Positions 33,492-44,675 of a stretch of 64,000 bases of DNA are shown one piece after another. The notes below the pieces were generated by a model. That model searched no databases. It was given only the letters and a program-made list of their open reading frames with translations, and was not told the DNA's origin. The stretch covers positions 290,806 to 354,805 of the forward strand of contig NW_019775247.1 of the NCBI RefSeq assembly GCF_001039355.2. The letters are read 5' to 3'. Both the position numbers and the translations under genes were made by a program. This stretch comes from Lingula anatina (lineage: Eukaryota > Brachiopoda > Lingulata > Lingulida > Lingulidae). Within the stretch, counting starts at the first letter, position 1. Every line of letters begins with the position of its first letter.

Positions 33492-33635
33492 TTGGTTGGA
33501 GTCAATGGTCAACATGTTCCAGTACCTGTGGTACCGGAGTGCAAACCCGTCAACGTAACTGCGATCAACATGGCGGACTGAACTGCTCTGGACCCAGCAA
33601 TGAAACAAAGCTATGTTATGATAGACCTTGTCAAG
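33492..33635 (+). CDS. TSP1 repeat exon 4, shortened
   Basis: Phase 1 to phase 1 exon (acceptor TGTAG, donor GTACTT) for GWSQWSTCSSTCGTGVQTRQ, RNCDQHGGLNCSGPSNETKL, CYDRPC. It is clearly a sister of exon 3 but lacks one W-x-x-W step and the four codons of the DPAP segment. All six cysteines remain. Confidence 0.88.
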
Positions 33636-33924
33636 GTACTTATGGATAGATTGAACTATAAATACTTGTATGCGCAGAGACGTTATTTAAAAGTGTGAAC
33701 ATTTCGATCAAACACTATTTTCAGACCTCGTACTTTCATTGAATATCCTAACGGTATTGAGGAGCATTTGCAGAATAAATGTATAGTTAATAGCGTTCAC
33801 TATTCCAAACCCTTAATTCAATTCTGTATTGTTTCTACATTATTAGAAATGCTCAAGTTTGAATCAAGCTTGTTGAAGCGGATTTTTTCACGACACGTAT
33901 ACATGTACTTACCGAGTTTATTAC

Positions 33925-34173
33925 TGGGTTCCCATACCTAGATCGATCTTACTCGATTGATCCATCTCCAAGGGGTATCTCGCTAAATTGCTTTTAGCTT
34001 AAGCGGTTTAGATATCTGGCAGCTGCTGAAGCTGCTAAAAGATAATCAATTAACCCCTTGTAGCTTCAGTAGGCGTGACAGACATCTAAGCCGCTTAAGT
34101 TGATTGAAATTTAGCAAGAATCCCCTCGGGGATAGATTGATCTTAAGCTTGTACGTAAGTGTCTGGGAATGGT
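33925..34173. mobile_element. Foldback MITE family A copy
   Basis: Ends CCCATACCTAGATCGATCTT and GATCTTAAGCTTGTACGTAA with inverted inner arms (ATCTCGCTAAATTGCTTTTA against AAATTTAGCAAGAATCCCC). The centre has TGCTGAAGCTGCTAAAAGAT mirrored by TTGTAGCTTCAGTAGGC. The same family is seen at 20875 and 60362. Confidence 0.8.
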
Positions 34174-34258
34174 CTCTGTATCATTACCGATTCGGCAATG
34201 AAATGACAATTTGAAATGTGTTAAACAATGACTTAAATAAATCCTTCGACATTTTCAG

Positions 34259-34444
34259 AAATAATTGACGGCAGTTGGTCACGCTGGGATCCGTGGTCCA
34301 CGTGCACGAAGTCATGTGATAGTGGTGAACAATATCGGCGCCGCACGTGTACAGAACCAGCTCCACAAAATGGCGGACTGGATTGCTTTGGCCCTGCCTC
34401 TGAGAGTAGAACATGTGCCCACTGGGCGTGCACGGAGCAATTGC
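34259..34444 (+). CDS. TSP1 repeat exon 5
   Basis: Phase 1 to phase 1 exon (acceptor TTTCAG, donor GTAAGT) for IIDGSWSRWDPWSTCTKSCD, SGEQYRRRTCTEPAPQNGG, LDCFGPASESRTCAHWAC. It is a complete TSP1 core, more divergent than its neighbours (QYRRR instead of QTRQR). Confidence 0.88.
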
Positions 34445-34533
34445 GTAAGTACAGGTACTAGCACATGCGCATACACGTACAGTATACCTGTGCATGAGAG
34501 CTCACGACATATATATTATATTTTCGTATGTAG

Positions 34534-34710
34534 GTCCAATGGACGGACAGTGGTCTCGTTGGGACCCTTGGTCACCTTGTTCAAAGACGTGTGGCGGCGG
34601 CGAAGAAACTCGTCAGCGTTCATGTACCGACCCAGCGCCACAGAATGGAGGACTAAACTGCTCCGGCCCTTCTTCAGAGAGCAGAGCGTGTGCTGATTGG
34701 TCATGCCCAG
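34534..34710 (+). CDS. TSP1 repeat exon 6
   Basis: Phase 1 to phase 1 exon (acceptor TGTAG, donor GTTAGT) for PMDGQWSRWDPWSPCSKTCG, GGEETRQRSCTDPAPQNGG, LNCSGPSSESRACADWSC. It is a complete TSP1 domain. Just after it, 34711-34815 holds three short tandem copies of a TGATTGGT(T/C)(A/G)TGCCCAG-type intronic repeat. Confidence 0.88.
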
Positions 34711-35250
34711 GTTAGTAGAATCATTCTGATTGGTTGTACCAGGTCCGTAATAGCAGTTCTGATTGGTTATGCCCAGTTGAGTAGTGGCAGTTGTGATTGG
34801 TTGTGCCCAAGTCTGTTGAAGCATAATTTCTCAATCAGAAATAGAAACGACCTTTTTTGTGTTGAATATTTGTCACATTGGTTCCAAAATCACTCCAATA
34901 TCAATATCAGATGATTTTAATTGAATAAATAAACAAGTCGTGCATAACAGTGATTTTTCCATTCACAAATAAAATTTATATATCAGATGTACGCTCATTT
35001 AAAAGACCTTGAAACTGCTCCAATAAGCAGTCGTCCAAGCATCAATGCATTGATAGTGTATTTATTTGGCGTCAGATTCGTGATTCTTCATAGCTTACAA
35101 TAGGACGTGCCGGTAGTTATTATCACAAAATATAAGGACATTCTTGCAAAAGGTGGTGAAAATACAAAAATACAATACTAAACGTTTTACAAAATATTTC
35201 ATTTGATTTAACACGATTTAATTTTTTTTTCTTTTTTAATTGAATTTCAG

Positions 35251-35561
35251 ATTGTACAAAGACGTGTCCAAATGGCGGCAGGTTAATAGACTGTTCCACG
35301 TGCGTCTGCACGGATTCTACTCTCCACGGCAAGGTCACGGACATGCGAGGCCTTCCTGTTGGTGACGTCAGTGTGTTCCACGTGGACAAACAGTGGCAGC
35401 CCATAGCCAAAACAAACCAATACGGCCGGTTTCTCGTACAGGGAATCTGTGCCATGGGACGGTGTTTGTCTTTAGGCAGTCAGAGTTCAACGATAACCGA
35501 GGGATAGCTCTGGGTCAGAATGACACGCATGCTTTTGTCAATGTTTCACTTGTGCGAAAAA
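35251..35561 (+). CDS. CILP-like region exon with a one-base frameshift
   Basis: The exon follows TTTCAG and ends before GTACGT. It encodes DCTKTCPNGGRLIDCSTCVC, then a beta-sandwich-like stretch (LHGKVTDMRGLPVGDVSVFH, TNQYGRFLVQGIC). In the second frame it continues TVFVFRQSEFNDNRGIALGQ and HAFVNVSLVRK. This resembles the carboxypeptidase regulatory-like segment that follows TSP1 in CILP-family proteins. The 311-nt length does not fit the phases of its neighbours; 312 nt would. The break falls at the GGG run 35456-35458, so a missing G in the assembly is the simplest explanation. Confidence 0.8.
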
Positions 35562-35897
35562 GTACGTTTGTTTTTATTACTATTTTAATGTTTTACCTAC
35601 ATGTAAACCTTTAAGCTATTATCATGCATGTACAGTTATACTTTTAGTTTCGTTTTTTATTCTTCTATTTGTATTGTTACCTTGTGTGACTGTTTTAAAG
35701 GATTTTTCCAATGAAGGTCATTTTTGGTTGTTCGGAAAATGAGCTAAGTACCAATTTTTCAGTAACAATGAAATACATAACAATTCATGATACCTGTTTA
35801 AAAATGTGTGTTTATATACTTGTATATGTGGATGTTATCAGTTACCGTAAGTTAAATCATTTTTATTTCCATAACACAATTTTTCTTTCTGTTCCAG

Positions 35898-36006
35898 AAC
35901 CACCGGAGATAACCCTGCACCCAGAAGACAAGGCCAGATTTGTTGGGCAATCTGTTACTCTGTGCTGCAACGCCACAGGAGACCCAGCGCCACATCATTA
36001 TCTGTG
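35898..36006 (+). CDS. Ig-like domain, first half
   Basis: The exon (acceptor TTCCAG, donor GTGAGT) encodes KPPEITLHPEDKARFVGQSV, TLCCNATGDPAPHHYLW. It is the B-strand Cys and C-strand Trp region of an I/C2-set Ig domain, and the Trp codon is split by the intron. CILP proteins carry one Ig domain after TSP1, as here. Confidence 0.85.
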
Positions 36007-36450
36007 GTGAGTTTAGGATTAGTTATACTAGAGACTAACCAAAATTAGATATTGAGAAATATTTTCTTTAACTTGGCAGTTGGATCATATATGATAATTG
36101 TCAAACACAAGCGAAAATTAGTCTGACGAAGGCCTTTATACAGGTTGGTCGTAAGTTGTCGGTATGAAAGTATTTCGGCATGGTCTGATAATAGTCATTT
36201 ATGATTTTGATATTTAAAAATTCACGAATTTAGTTCAGATAGAACATACAAAACAGCTTTTTTTTTATTTTCAAGATATATTCAACGTATAAATCAAATC
36301 CTTATTCATTATATATTAAATATATTAAATTCCCACCAAATAAAGACAGGCAAAAACGCATAAAGCCGTATGCTCGTCCAAGCCAATATACGATAAGGTG
36401 ACGTTTTGTGTGAATCAGCTTTGATGGCTTCGTCGTAACTCTTCTTCCAG

Positions 36451-36608
36451 GTTAAAAGACAACAGAATACTTCCAGAGGAACATCAATCTAATGGAAGCT
36501 CTATCACCATAGAAAACTTGTTGGTATCCGATGAAGGGACGTACCAATGCCAAGCTATATCCATGTCAGGGAAGTCGTTGTCCAAAGGAGGTCATTTGTC
36601 AGTCAACG
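36451..36608 (+). CDS. Ig-like domain, second half
   Basis: The exon (acceptor TTCCAG, donor GTATGT) encodes LKDNRILPEEHQSNGSSITI, ENLLVSDEGTYQCQA, ending SVNG. The DEGTYQC signature supplies the second Ig cysteine. A CT microsatellite (36615-36637) follows the donor. Confidence 0.88.
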
Positions 36609-36806
36609 GTATGTGCTCTCTCTCTCTCTCTCTCTCATTATTTCACTGTATCTCTGTCATGATTCGTGTATAGCTATGGGGTACAACTGATACCAATGAC
36701 TACATTAGTATGTGTTACAATATGGAACCTTTGCAAGAATATAATTACCCTGTTGAGCACGATGAAAACACCCTAACCTTACATTGCAGAATTTCTTACA
36801 TTGCAG

Positions 36807-38458
36807 AATTAGACGTTGAAATGTGTTCCAAGCATCTCAAGACCAGCCCGCTCCAATTACCAGAAGGATGCTTCTATCAAAACAATGTAACTGGTGTGCA
36901 GCAGACCGTTGTTGACATTGGAGGCTGTGAGCCGCAAACGTGTATCCGGCCAGCCAACGTCACAGTGGAGGGAGCCTGTTCCGACCAAGTAGTGACCTCT
37001 TTCTGCTGCCAGTCCAACGCCACAGAGTCCCTAACCATAAATTGTTCTGACGGCACAGCGTATGAAGTTTATAAAACAACGTCTTGTGCTTGCGCCGACT
37101 GTGAGAAAGAAAACATCGTTGCGTTCGTCAGAGGCATCATTTACGGCTTATCTGGAACAACAGTTGTTCCGTTGCGGTATGGTATCATTTCGTTCAAAGG
37201 GGAACAACTGGCGAGTACAGATGACAAAGGAATATTTATTTTCCGCGTCCCAGACAACACGGATGTCCTGTCGGTCAAAATAGAAGATCTATATTTCCGA
37301 GACCTATTGTCAACTGTTAAGATCATGCGCTATCAACCAGGAAGAGTGGTTTCCCAAACTATTCGACTTTCACTTAAACCAGCACCCGTGCTGTTCAACA
37401 GCAGTGAAAGTCAAGAGCTCACTGTTAATGGCTCCGGAAGTGAACCAATCGGAACAATCAAAATTGGCAAACAATCTTTAATCGACAAAGATGGCAACCT
37501 ACATGAGGGGGATGCGCAGCTTGTGTTGGCATTTCAGGATGTAAGAGACGTGGATGCTCTGACCACAACTCCAGGGGAATTTGTCTCAGCCGACGACGAG
37601 GGAGAACGGGAGCCTTTACGTACCTTTGGCACATTTTCTGTCAGTGTGGAGGCGTCTAACCGAGATCCTCTCTTTTTCTCGAATCCTCCAGAACTGCTTC
37701 TTGACCCCGAGAAGGTCAATGTGACCTTAGGAAGTGATGGTCAACCAGATGTTTCTCTGTGGAGACTGGACGAACAAACTGGGAGATGGTTAGATGTGGG
37801 TCCTCTGACGATGGGTGAAACGGCTTCTGGAAATTTTACTTCAAGGAAACTTCTGTCAAGATCCTTTATCATTGCAAAGTTACCCGTTTCTGTCGAGCTA
37901 AATACTTACAATCTGGATAAACCGGAGCAACGGACGATGCGATGCTATGTAAAAATACGCGCCTACACCGATAAAACCATGATGGAGGGCCTACCTGGAG
38001 TAACAGCCTACATTCTGACGAAAAATGGAACTTCCTGGGTCGGTTATTCATATCGTGCCACGGGGCAGGATGGGGTGGCTTGTCTCCAAACATATTGTCC
38101 AGATGCGACGGGGTTTATTTTTTTGGAAAATTTAGGCGTCAACGGACAGCCCCAAAAACTACTGGCAAACTTTTCTGATATTTCTTCTGGTATGATAATA
38201 AATGACACTGATGTTGAGTACAGATCCCCGCTGGTGTCATCAAAGGGCCCATTTTACCCGTCCTATGGCAAAGTCTCCTGCTGGAGCTCTTCCTTGAACT
38301 CGACACACTTCAAGTTCTATCCTCCCCCTCAATTATGTCACGTGAATAAGAAAAAAGAAAGTCATTGGAAAGTGAAAAGAGGCATAATAGACAAGACTGG
38401 TTTGTTTCGGGCATGCTTCATCAAAGTGAACATGACAAGCATTCACAGTTATTTACAT
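36807..38458 (+). CDS. CILP-like large exon
   Basis: This 1652-nt exon follows the second of two TTGCAG sites (the first would hit a stop at once) and ends at CAT|GTAAGT. The 550 codons encode a cysteine-rich segment (CEPQTCIRPANVTVEGACSD, FCCQSN), a beta-sandwich-like segment (GIISFKGEQLASTDDKGIFI) and a segment with GTIKIGKQSLIDKDGNLHEG. Next comes FGTFSVSVEASNRDPLFFSN with LWRLDEQTGRWLDVG, then MMEGLPGVTAYILTKNG. The order and motifs match the C-terminal half of cartilage intermediate layer proteins, extracellular matrix components. There are many N-glycosylation sites. I am confident of the family and not of one-to-one orthology. Confidence 0.85.
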
Positions 38459-38639
38459 GTAAGTTTCATTTTACTTTACCCTGTAGTTTAAAACCATTAT
38501 GCAATTGTCCTTATTCCCAAGTAGAGTGAATACCTATTGTAAAAAAGTACACCATGTTTCATGTAGACATTAACCGTGCTAACATGTGCAGTCACGGCCC
38601 AATTAAGTTACTTCTTTATAGCATATTTGTTCCTTTCAG

Positions 38640-38890
38640 TACTGGCACAGACACACGATCCAATCCAAGATGCAAATCTTTGTCTACAGTGGAATTCCTG
38701 GTGGCGAATCTCTTGGCACAGCTACCTGTTCATCCAGACACTACCAGACAGAACATGTTGCCTGTTTACAGATAAGGTGTCCCGGGATAAGTGTTTCGGC
38801 ATACGGAGACTTACTTGATACAAATGTCAATGTCACTGTTCGCATAGCGGCCAATTCCACCAGTTACACACAGCTTGTCTGCCGGCACAC
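38640..38890 (+). CDS. CILP-like C-terminal exon
   Basis: Starts after TTTCAG in phase 0 with YWHRHTIQSKMQIFVYSGIP and continues CSSRHYQTEHVACLQIRCPG, NVNVTVRIAANSTSYTQLVC. Of two possible donors I chose 38890 (AC|GTACGT) because its phase 2 joins in frame to the exon at 41417. Confidence 0.75.
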
Positions 38891-39480
38891 GTACGTACTG
38901 CTCATTCTTTTACTCTCATTATGGTAAGAGAACTACGTCCTGGTGTGACAGGAATGAACAGTGTTAATAATTGTAATAAATTAAATTGTAATTTGTTTTG
39001 TTGCAACAGTTGGGTTTTAGATTGTGAATTATTTCCAACAGTGATGTTGTTTTGAATTGTCTGGCATTCGTTACACCCAAAAGAACATAAAATATTTATA
39101 ATAAAAACTCAGACACGGTATTAGGGGACGACGCGTTTTCTCCGTGTACTTAATATCTGAATTCCAGTGCGTCTTGTGGTCGCACATGAAATGCCCAATA
39201 CACCCGCAGAACATATTTGCATCACATAAGCAATATGTATGCAATATATGCGCTTTTCTCCGCTCTTCTCCGCAACTCACAGATAATTGCGGCTTGCGAG
39301 CTGACTAGGAGAGAACGAATTGAGTATGTAAACCGTGCAGTAGAGCTTCCCTATCAAGTTCATACATATACCGGCATCATGGGGTTCACTCGTCTAAGGT
39401 ATTGGTTGTGTGTCATTCAGTTTTACCTTCATTCACCAAACTTTAATTTAAACTTTTTTCTTTCTGTTGCTTGGTCTTTT

Positions 39481-39511
<31 letters not shown>

Positions 39512-41416
39512 TTTTTGTTTTAGTATTGATTCTTGTTTTTCGAGACTCCTTCTTTTTCATCTCTCGATATTTTGCACGTCTTGCTCTGCTGTTTTCAGGA
39601 TTGTTGGGTTTCTGCTTCTCCTTGACTCTCTGTCAGTATGCCCAAATTTCTTCTCTCTTCTTAAGTCTTTCTTGCTGGGCCAGCCTTGGATGATTCTTCT
39701 TTTTTGCTTCACCAAGTGACTCATGATTATAAATACCATAGCATTATTAATAATGGTTACATACACGCCATGAACAGAGATGAAGGAGCGCACACAAGCT
39801 GTCCCATGTGTATGAAGACATTCTCAAACCCACCCTGGGGGGAGGGGCGAGAGGGACTAACAAGCCATCATCAAGACTGAGATAATAACCTGTTCACCTT
39901 CACCTGAACAGGTTATTCAGTTGTGACCAAGTCTGTCAGAGTGAACAGACGAAACAGTCAACAGGTAAATCAAATTTCAGGATCTATCATAAATGAAACC
40001 TTCCTGACTACAAGAAAGTCACACAAAGGCCCGACTTTTTTGTTTTCGGCATTTCCTCCTCCTTGTTTACTGCAATTACTATTGCCAATTAATGAAACCA
40101 AGAGGGCAATTAAGAGACGGCATATTGAATAAAGTCACAAGGTGCATTTCGCACTCCCTCTATTGTATTTTCTGTCGTTATTACCAGCGCCTAGTCTTCA
40201 AATGGTACACGGAGAAAATATACACAAACTTAATACTAGGACGGTACACGAAAGAACATTCGAGTGACCCACGCTAAAACATGCTGTACCTTATCTACTT
40301 ATCAAGGGTGTCTCCGGTTAACCTTATGCAGTTTTCACCACACCCTATTGTTAATGCATATATTAAATTTGCTTTAGTGCTGATGAATCTGTACTTTATT
40401 TGGAATGGTTGTACCTTTTTAAGTATAATTTGCTTACCCTCTTTAACTTTGCAAGTACCACATCTGGGAGCACCGGGATTTTACTGGTATTAAGTTCTAC
40501 TTTTGTCCTTGAAGTGTTTTCAAATTTTGCTTAAGTTAAGATTTGCTCAAATGATGGACTTTGTCTCTTACTCTTTAGATATGCATTCCAGAAAGGATAT
40601 AAGTCGTTTTTTCACATAATTTCATCAAAGGTAAATGTGCAATGATGATTTTGGGTTTCCTGGATTTCAAGTTTATTTAAATGGCATAAAATCCTTCGTT
40701 ATTTATCATTGATTGGTCCTCAGTTCCTGCTTTTTTATTTAAGTGTGTTTTTTTTTAATGTCAGTTTGTATCAATTTTCTTGGGTATAGTCTTTTTCAAG
40801 AGAAGTCCTTCTAGCTCTTTTAGACGTTGCTTTTGTGAAGTCCCATTTGAGACGGTAGTAGATAATCGTCCGGCTATAGATTCTAGGGGATCTTATGTGC
40901 AATGTGTCTGGGATGACACGAGTTCAATGGAAGATACTGGTTCGTGTCAGTTGTTTTGTAAAATATATCGGTGTTAATATTTCCCCTTTCACTAATCACC
41001 ATTACGTCCAGGAATGTGAGTTGTATTTTATATGAGTCCATAATGAAGTGTTAAGAGGGGTGCAAGTTGTTGAGGATAAGGCTGCAATCTTTCATCCCCT
41101 GTTGTGTTCTGTTCCAAAGAATAAAACAATCGTCTAAGAAGCCTTTCCATGAATTTTCTTATTGTTTACTTCTGTCACCTTTGATATGTCCTTCAAAATG
41201 TTTGTAGGCCTATAATTCTGTTTCAATCTTAGGATAAGTGTACTGTACGTGGGAGTCACATTCGTATCCACTGAAGCCTAGACCCCAGCTTGAGTTAACA
41301 TGAGTGCAATAAAATGTTAGACGTTCGGCTTTAAATTAAAAAGAAGACTACGCGAATGCATTTTACAGCCTTAATTTCCCATGTCGTTTAATTGGACTTA
41401 TTTTTGTCTGTTTTAG
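38891..41416. other. Last intron of the TSP1/CILP-like gene
   Basis: Holds a TTTA microsatellite (39478-39513), the dispersed repeat at 39887-40015 and AT-rich unique sequence. A second frame at 39217-39693 is hydrophobic only because of the TTTA repeat. No further exon is supported. Confidence 0.6.
39887..40015. repeat. Dispersed repeat, copy 2 (copy 1 at 11.2 kb)
   Basis: Same ACCTGTTCACCTTCACCTGA palindromic start followed by TTCAGTTGTGACCAAGTCTG and GTGAACAGACGAAACAGTCA as at 11163-11300. Confidence 0.75.
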
Positions 41417-41639
41417 GTGGACAAATGGATATTTACAGATAAACAGAATTATTGCTCCCAGTCCATTAGAAAATCGCTTAAGCTTCACAGCAATCGACCC
41501 AGGGTCGTTCGGTTATGGCAGCGAAACCGGTATTATTTTAGTGGAGAGTAAGCCCTTTGATGATGCGGTTGGAAACGCCCGAGAAGCATGTCTCAATGCA
41601 GGAAAACCAGCGGTTGGCTTTGAATGTACACCTTCGTGA
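41417..41639 (+). CDS. TSP1/Ig/CILP-like protein, terminal exon
   Basis: Starts after TTTTAG (the first G completes a Thr codon) and encodes WTNGYLQINRIIAPSPLENR, FTAIDPGSFGYGSETGIILV, then REACLNAGKPAVGFECTPS and a TGA stop. The phase fits the preceding exon. It ends the roughly 1.2-1.3 thousand-residue protein. Confidence 0.8.
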
Positions 41640-44250
41640 GCCTCAACAGTGGACTGTAAAACCATGTTCATGCAAACATACGATGAATATCATGATATGT
41701 TCACAGTTCTCTTACTTTTATGTCTCCTCCATCCCAGTGTACCGCAATCTTTCATAGTCCCATTCACAACAAGAAAGAAGGCAACAGAGAATATCAATTG
41801 TTTGGGACGTGGCCAAAGGCCGATTTTGTTTTATAACCCCTCTATCCTAATCATTTTAACAATCTTAACAATGTAACAAAGTGTTGCCTGGGTTATATAA
41901 GTAGGGGGACAAGGCTAAAAAAGGGTGAAAAAATTGTTTATGATATAAAAGTTTTGAATATATGGTCGGAGAGCCTGATATCTGGGGATTATGAATCTGC
42001 TTATTGGACAAATGGGCTCAATTGGATATAATTGCAAGGCACATGTCGTACTAATAATATATTAAACAGTAACCTTCTATTTATAACCACCCATTCCTAT
42101 ACTACCTGTATGATGGATGCCAGCGCATACCTACATGGTTGTCATGTTTTACATGCATCAATAGCCTCTGTTGCGTAATACCCTTTACCACCTCTTAGAG
42201 CCTCGGTTTGAAGTTGGCAGGGGTAGCCATATTGGATTTTCGAAATTTGCACTGGCTGCCTGTCACCCCAGGTTTGATATAAACATTTATACCGACAGTA
42301 GTTCTTTTGGATATTCAACAATGTCGTGAATACTGGACACGGTCAGAAGGATTTCTGTGAGATCATCAGTAGACCTGGTGAACAAGTTGGACGTAATAAC
42401 GACAATAATTTCAAGTTTCATACTCAGACTAATGCGGTAGGCAATATGCAGGACATATGGGACGCTACTAGTATAACTGTCATGCAGTTTGTAGTAAGCA
42501 GTCTTGGCGGCTTGCTGATACTGTGGGTGACTTTCCACACTAACATTCTACCCGGTAAATTGGATTTATTCATGTAGATATTTACATTGTTGTTCATGTG
42601 TACACCGTAAGACCACCATTGCGGCGGCAATCATATATTTTTTTAATCGAGATTTATTACTGTCAAGAACGTGGTATATGTACAGCTTGTGGAACAAAAT
42701 ACATTACAGCATGAGGGTTTATGGAATGTCGACACTCCACTCATAACAATTGTTTCTTACGCGGCTTACATGTAGGCCTACTCCTGATGTTACATAAGCA
42801 GTAAAAACAGTTACTGCATCAGCCTGGTAAACTCTAGGATACGACGTACAGTCAACTATAATGATGTTTACATGTACAAGTATAGTGCTTCGATTGGGTC
42901 GAGGATTATATCTAAAATATAACACAGTTAGATATGTTATTATTGTGAAATCTAACGATGTGATACTTAATGACGGATCTGATTTGGAAAAAAGTTTATA
43001 TAAGGACACCATTGCATGCAATTTATTTTATAATATGTACTATCAACAGTAACTGTACGAGCTATCCCGTTTTTTTAATCTTGGGGATGAGCCGAATAAT
43101 ATTCCTGTATTTCATTCAAGATGCTTAGAACAATTAACATTGTAAATAGAAATTAGGAAGTTATGTATATAAGCGCTTTGCATCTCTTGTCCCGTTATTT
43201 TTTTTTCAGCCATCTCATTAGATTTTGGAATAGAATCCGCATGTAAAAGAGGTAAAAAATTACTGCAAAATAGTTACTGCTAACGGCCAATTTACGGATG
43301 TGGATATTTTTTCAGTTCAGTTCTTAAGTACTGTAAAAGTAAGGTAAAAACAAGCGTTCATTAACATCGTGGATTCACTTTATTACTTCACGTTTCTGAT
43401 ACGGATGTTGATCAGTTAAATTTGTATTTGTAGAGACGTCACAATGAGTGTTTTTTTTTTCATTTTTTTATTATAAATGTATGTGAGCAATTAGTGGTCA
43501 GTTGCTCCAGACAAAATTGACACGTTCTTTGACGAACATGGAAGTCGCCAATTTTGAAGAAATCAAGATGTTTTGTATCTTTCTTTTTGGCATCTGACCC
43601 CAAGAAACCCCGAGATATTAATTCTTATGTTCCAAAATTGCCCGCATGGTGAAATTAAATTAAAATGATCTCCGAACATCAGACCCAAAATTTAGCTGTT
43701 ACCTGCTATACCCGTTAAACAAAATTATAATCCGCCCTCCTACTCAGTTCACAGAGAGCCTCCGCTCGTTAACCAACTTGTCAATTTTGTCTGGCGAGCA
43801 AACTTTTTATTCATCATGTTTATGTATTTTTCTGTAAGTTGTTTTCGATGTCTTCTTTAAAAAAATGACTGTAGTCGTAACATCGACTGATTTGCAAATT
43901 TTATTGCTCATAAAATAATATGTGGTTATTTTGCATTAAAATGTGAAGTATTAGCTTCCGTTCTCATTGTCAATAAATGAGTAACCCTTTTTAGTTGGTG
44001 TATTTAAAGTGTGAATAAATGCTTAAAATGCTTATTTATGTGTTGTGAGTGTTTGTAACAATACTAGTCCAACCACTTTTCTGAACCGTACCAGTTTTGG
44101 CAAACATCTGAAGAATGCCTTTGGAATTGAATAGCATACTTCAGAAGTTGACAAAAGTTGGTAGCGAATTTTAGAAACGCAAATGCGATCTCTTAGCTTA
44201 CTCCAATTTACTCTTTTTACCAATGCAAAATCCATTTAATATCTTTTGTA
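41640..44250. other. Intergenic region, nothing firmly recognised
   Basis: An isolated plus-strand frame at 42326-42577 has a hydrophobic end (QFVVSSLGGLLILWVTFH) but no splice or initiation support. No polyadenylation site that I would defend was seen just after 41639. Confidence 0.4.
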
Positions 44251-44253
44251 ACA

Positions 44254-44400
44254 ATAAAGAGAAGATCCAACTCATAACTTTGGATAATGGGTAAATAGAT
44301 GGATCAGTAACGTTGCTTTTCGGGAACAAAATGTTGAGGGGATCGAGTCCCCCATGGAGTGACATTTTATCAAAATATAAAAACAAATAATGTCCCAAAC
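44254..44400 (+). repeat. tRNA-like repeat unit 1
   Basis: Contains AATAAAGAGAAGATCCAACT, then AGTAACGTTGC and a box-B-like GGGATCGAGTCCC (44338-44350). The upstream block and the B box recur in unit 2. It is likely a tRNA-derived SINE or tRNA pseudogene. Confidence 0.5.
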
Positions 44401-44550
44401 TATAAAGAGAAAATCCAAGTTTTAGGGAGGGTGGTTGGGGGAATAGAGGAATCGGTAACGTGCTAGACTGAGAACCACAAGATGACAGGATCGAGTCCCA
44501 GAAATCCTATATTTTAAATTTTATTTTGTGAAGTAATAAAAGAGCGTTAC
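44401..44550 (+). repeat. tRNA-like repeat unit 2
   Basis: Starts with the shared ATAAAGAGAAAATCCAAGTT block. It continues GAATCGGTAACGTGCTAGAC, TGAGAACCACAAGATGACAG and the box-B GGATCGAGTCCC. The anticodon stem does not pair well, so it is not a functional tRNA. Confidence 0.5.
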
Positions 44551-44594
44551 ACTCAGATAGCAATAAAGGTTTGTTCCGAAGCACGCGCGGTTCT

Positions 44595-44675
44595 CTGTTG
44601 CAATAGCTCAGTCGGTATGACAGCCGACTCCAAACGCATAAGGTAGAGATGAATGGTTCGCAACTCATTAACTGC
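44595..44675 (+). repeat. tRNA-like repeat unit 3, resembling tRNA-Trp
   Basis: Has a box-A-like TAGCTCAGTCGGTATGACAG, a GACTCCAAACGCATAAGGT anticodon-arm-like stretch (a CCA triplet in the loop position) and a box-B-like GGTTCGCAACT. Stem pairing is imperfect. I call it tRNA-derived, not a gene. Confidence 0.5.

Noticed and set aside
39217-39693. 158-codon frame with membrane-like segments
   Set aside because: The hydrophobicity derives from a TTTA microsatellite; it lies in the last intron of the TSP1/CILP-like gene.
42326-42577. Frame with a hydrophobic C-terminal end just after the TSP1/CILP-like gene
   Set aside because: No acceptor, donor, start context or recognised family; an equally long frame exists on the opposite strand.
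44420-44510. Functional tRNA gene
   Set aside because: The B box is good but the acceptor and anticodon stems do not pair; better explained as a tRNA-derived repeat.
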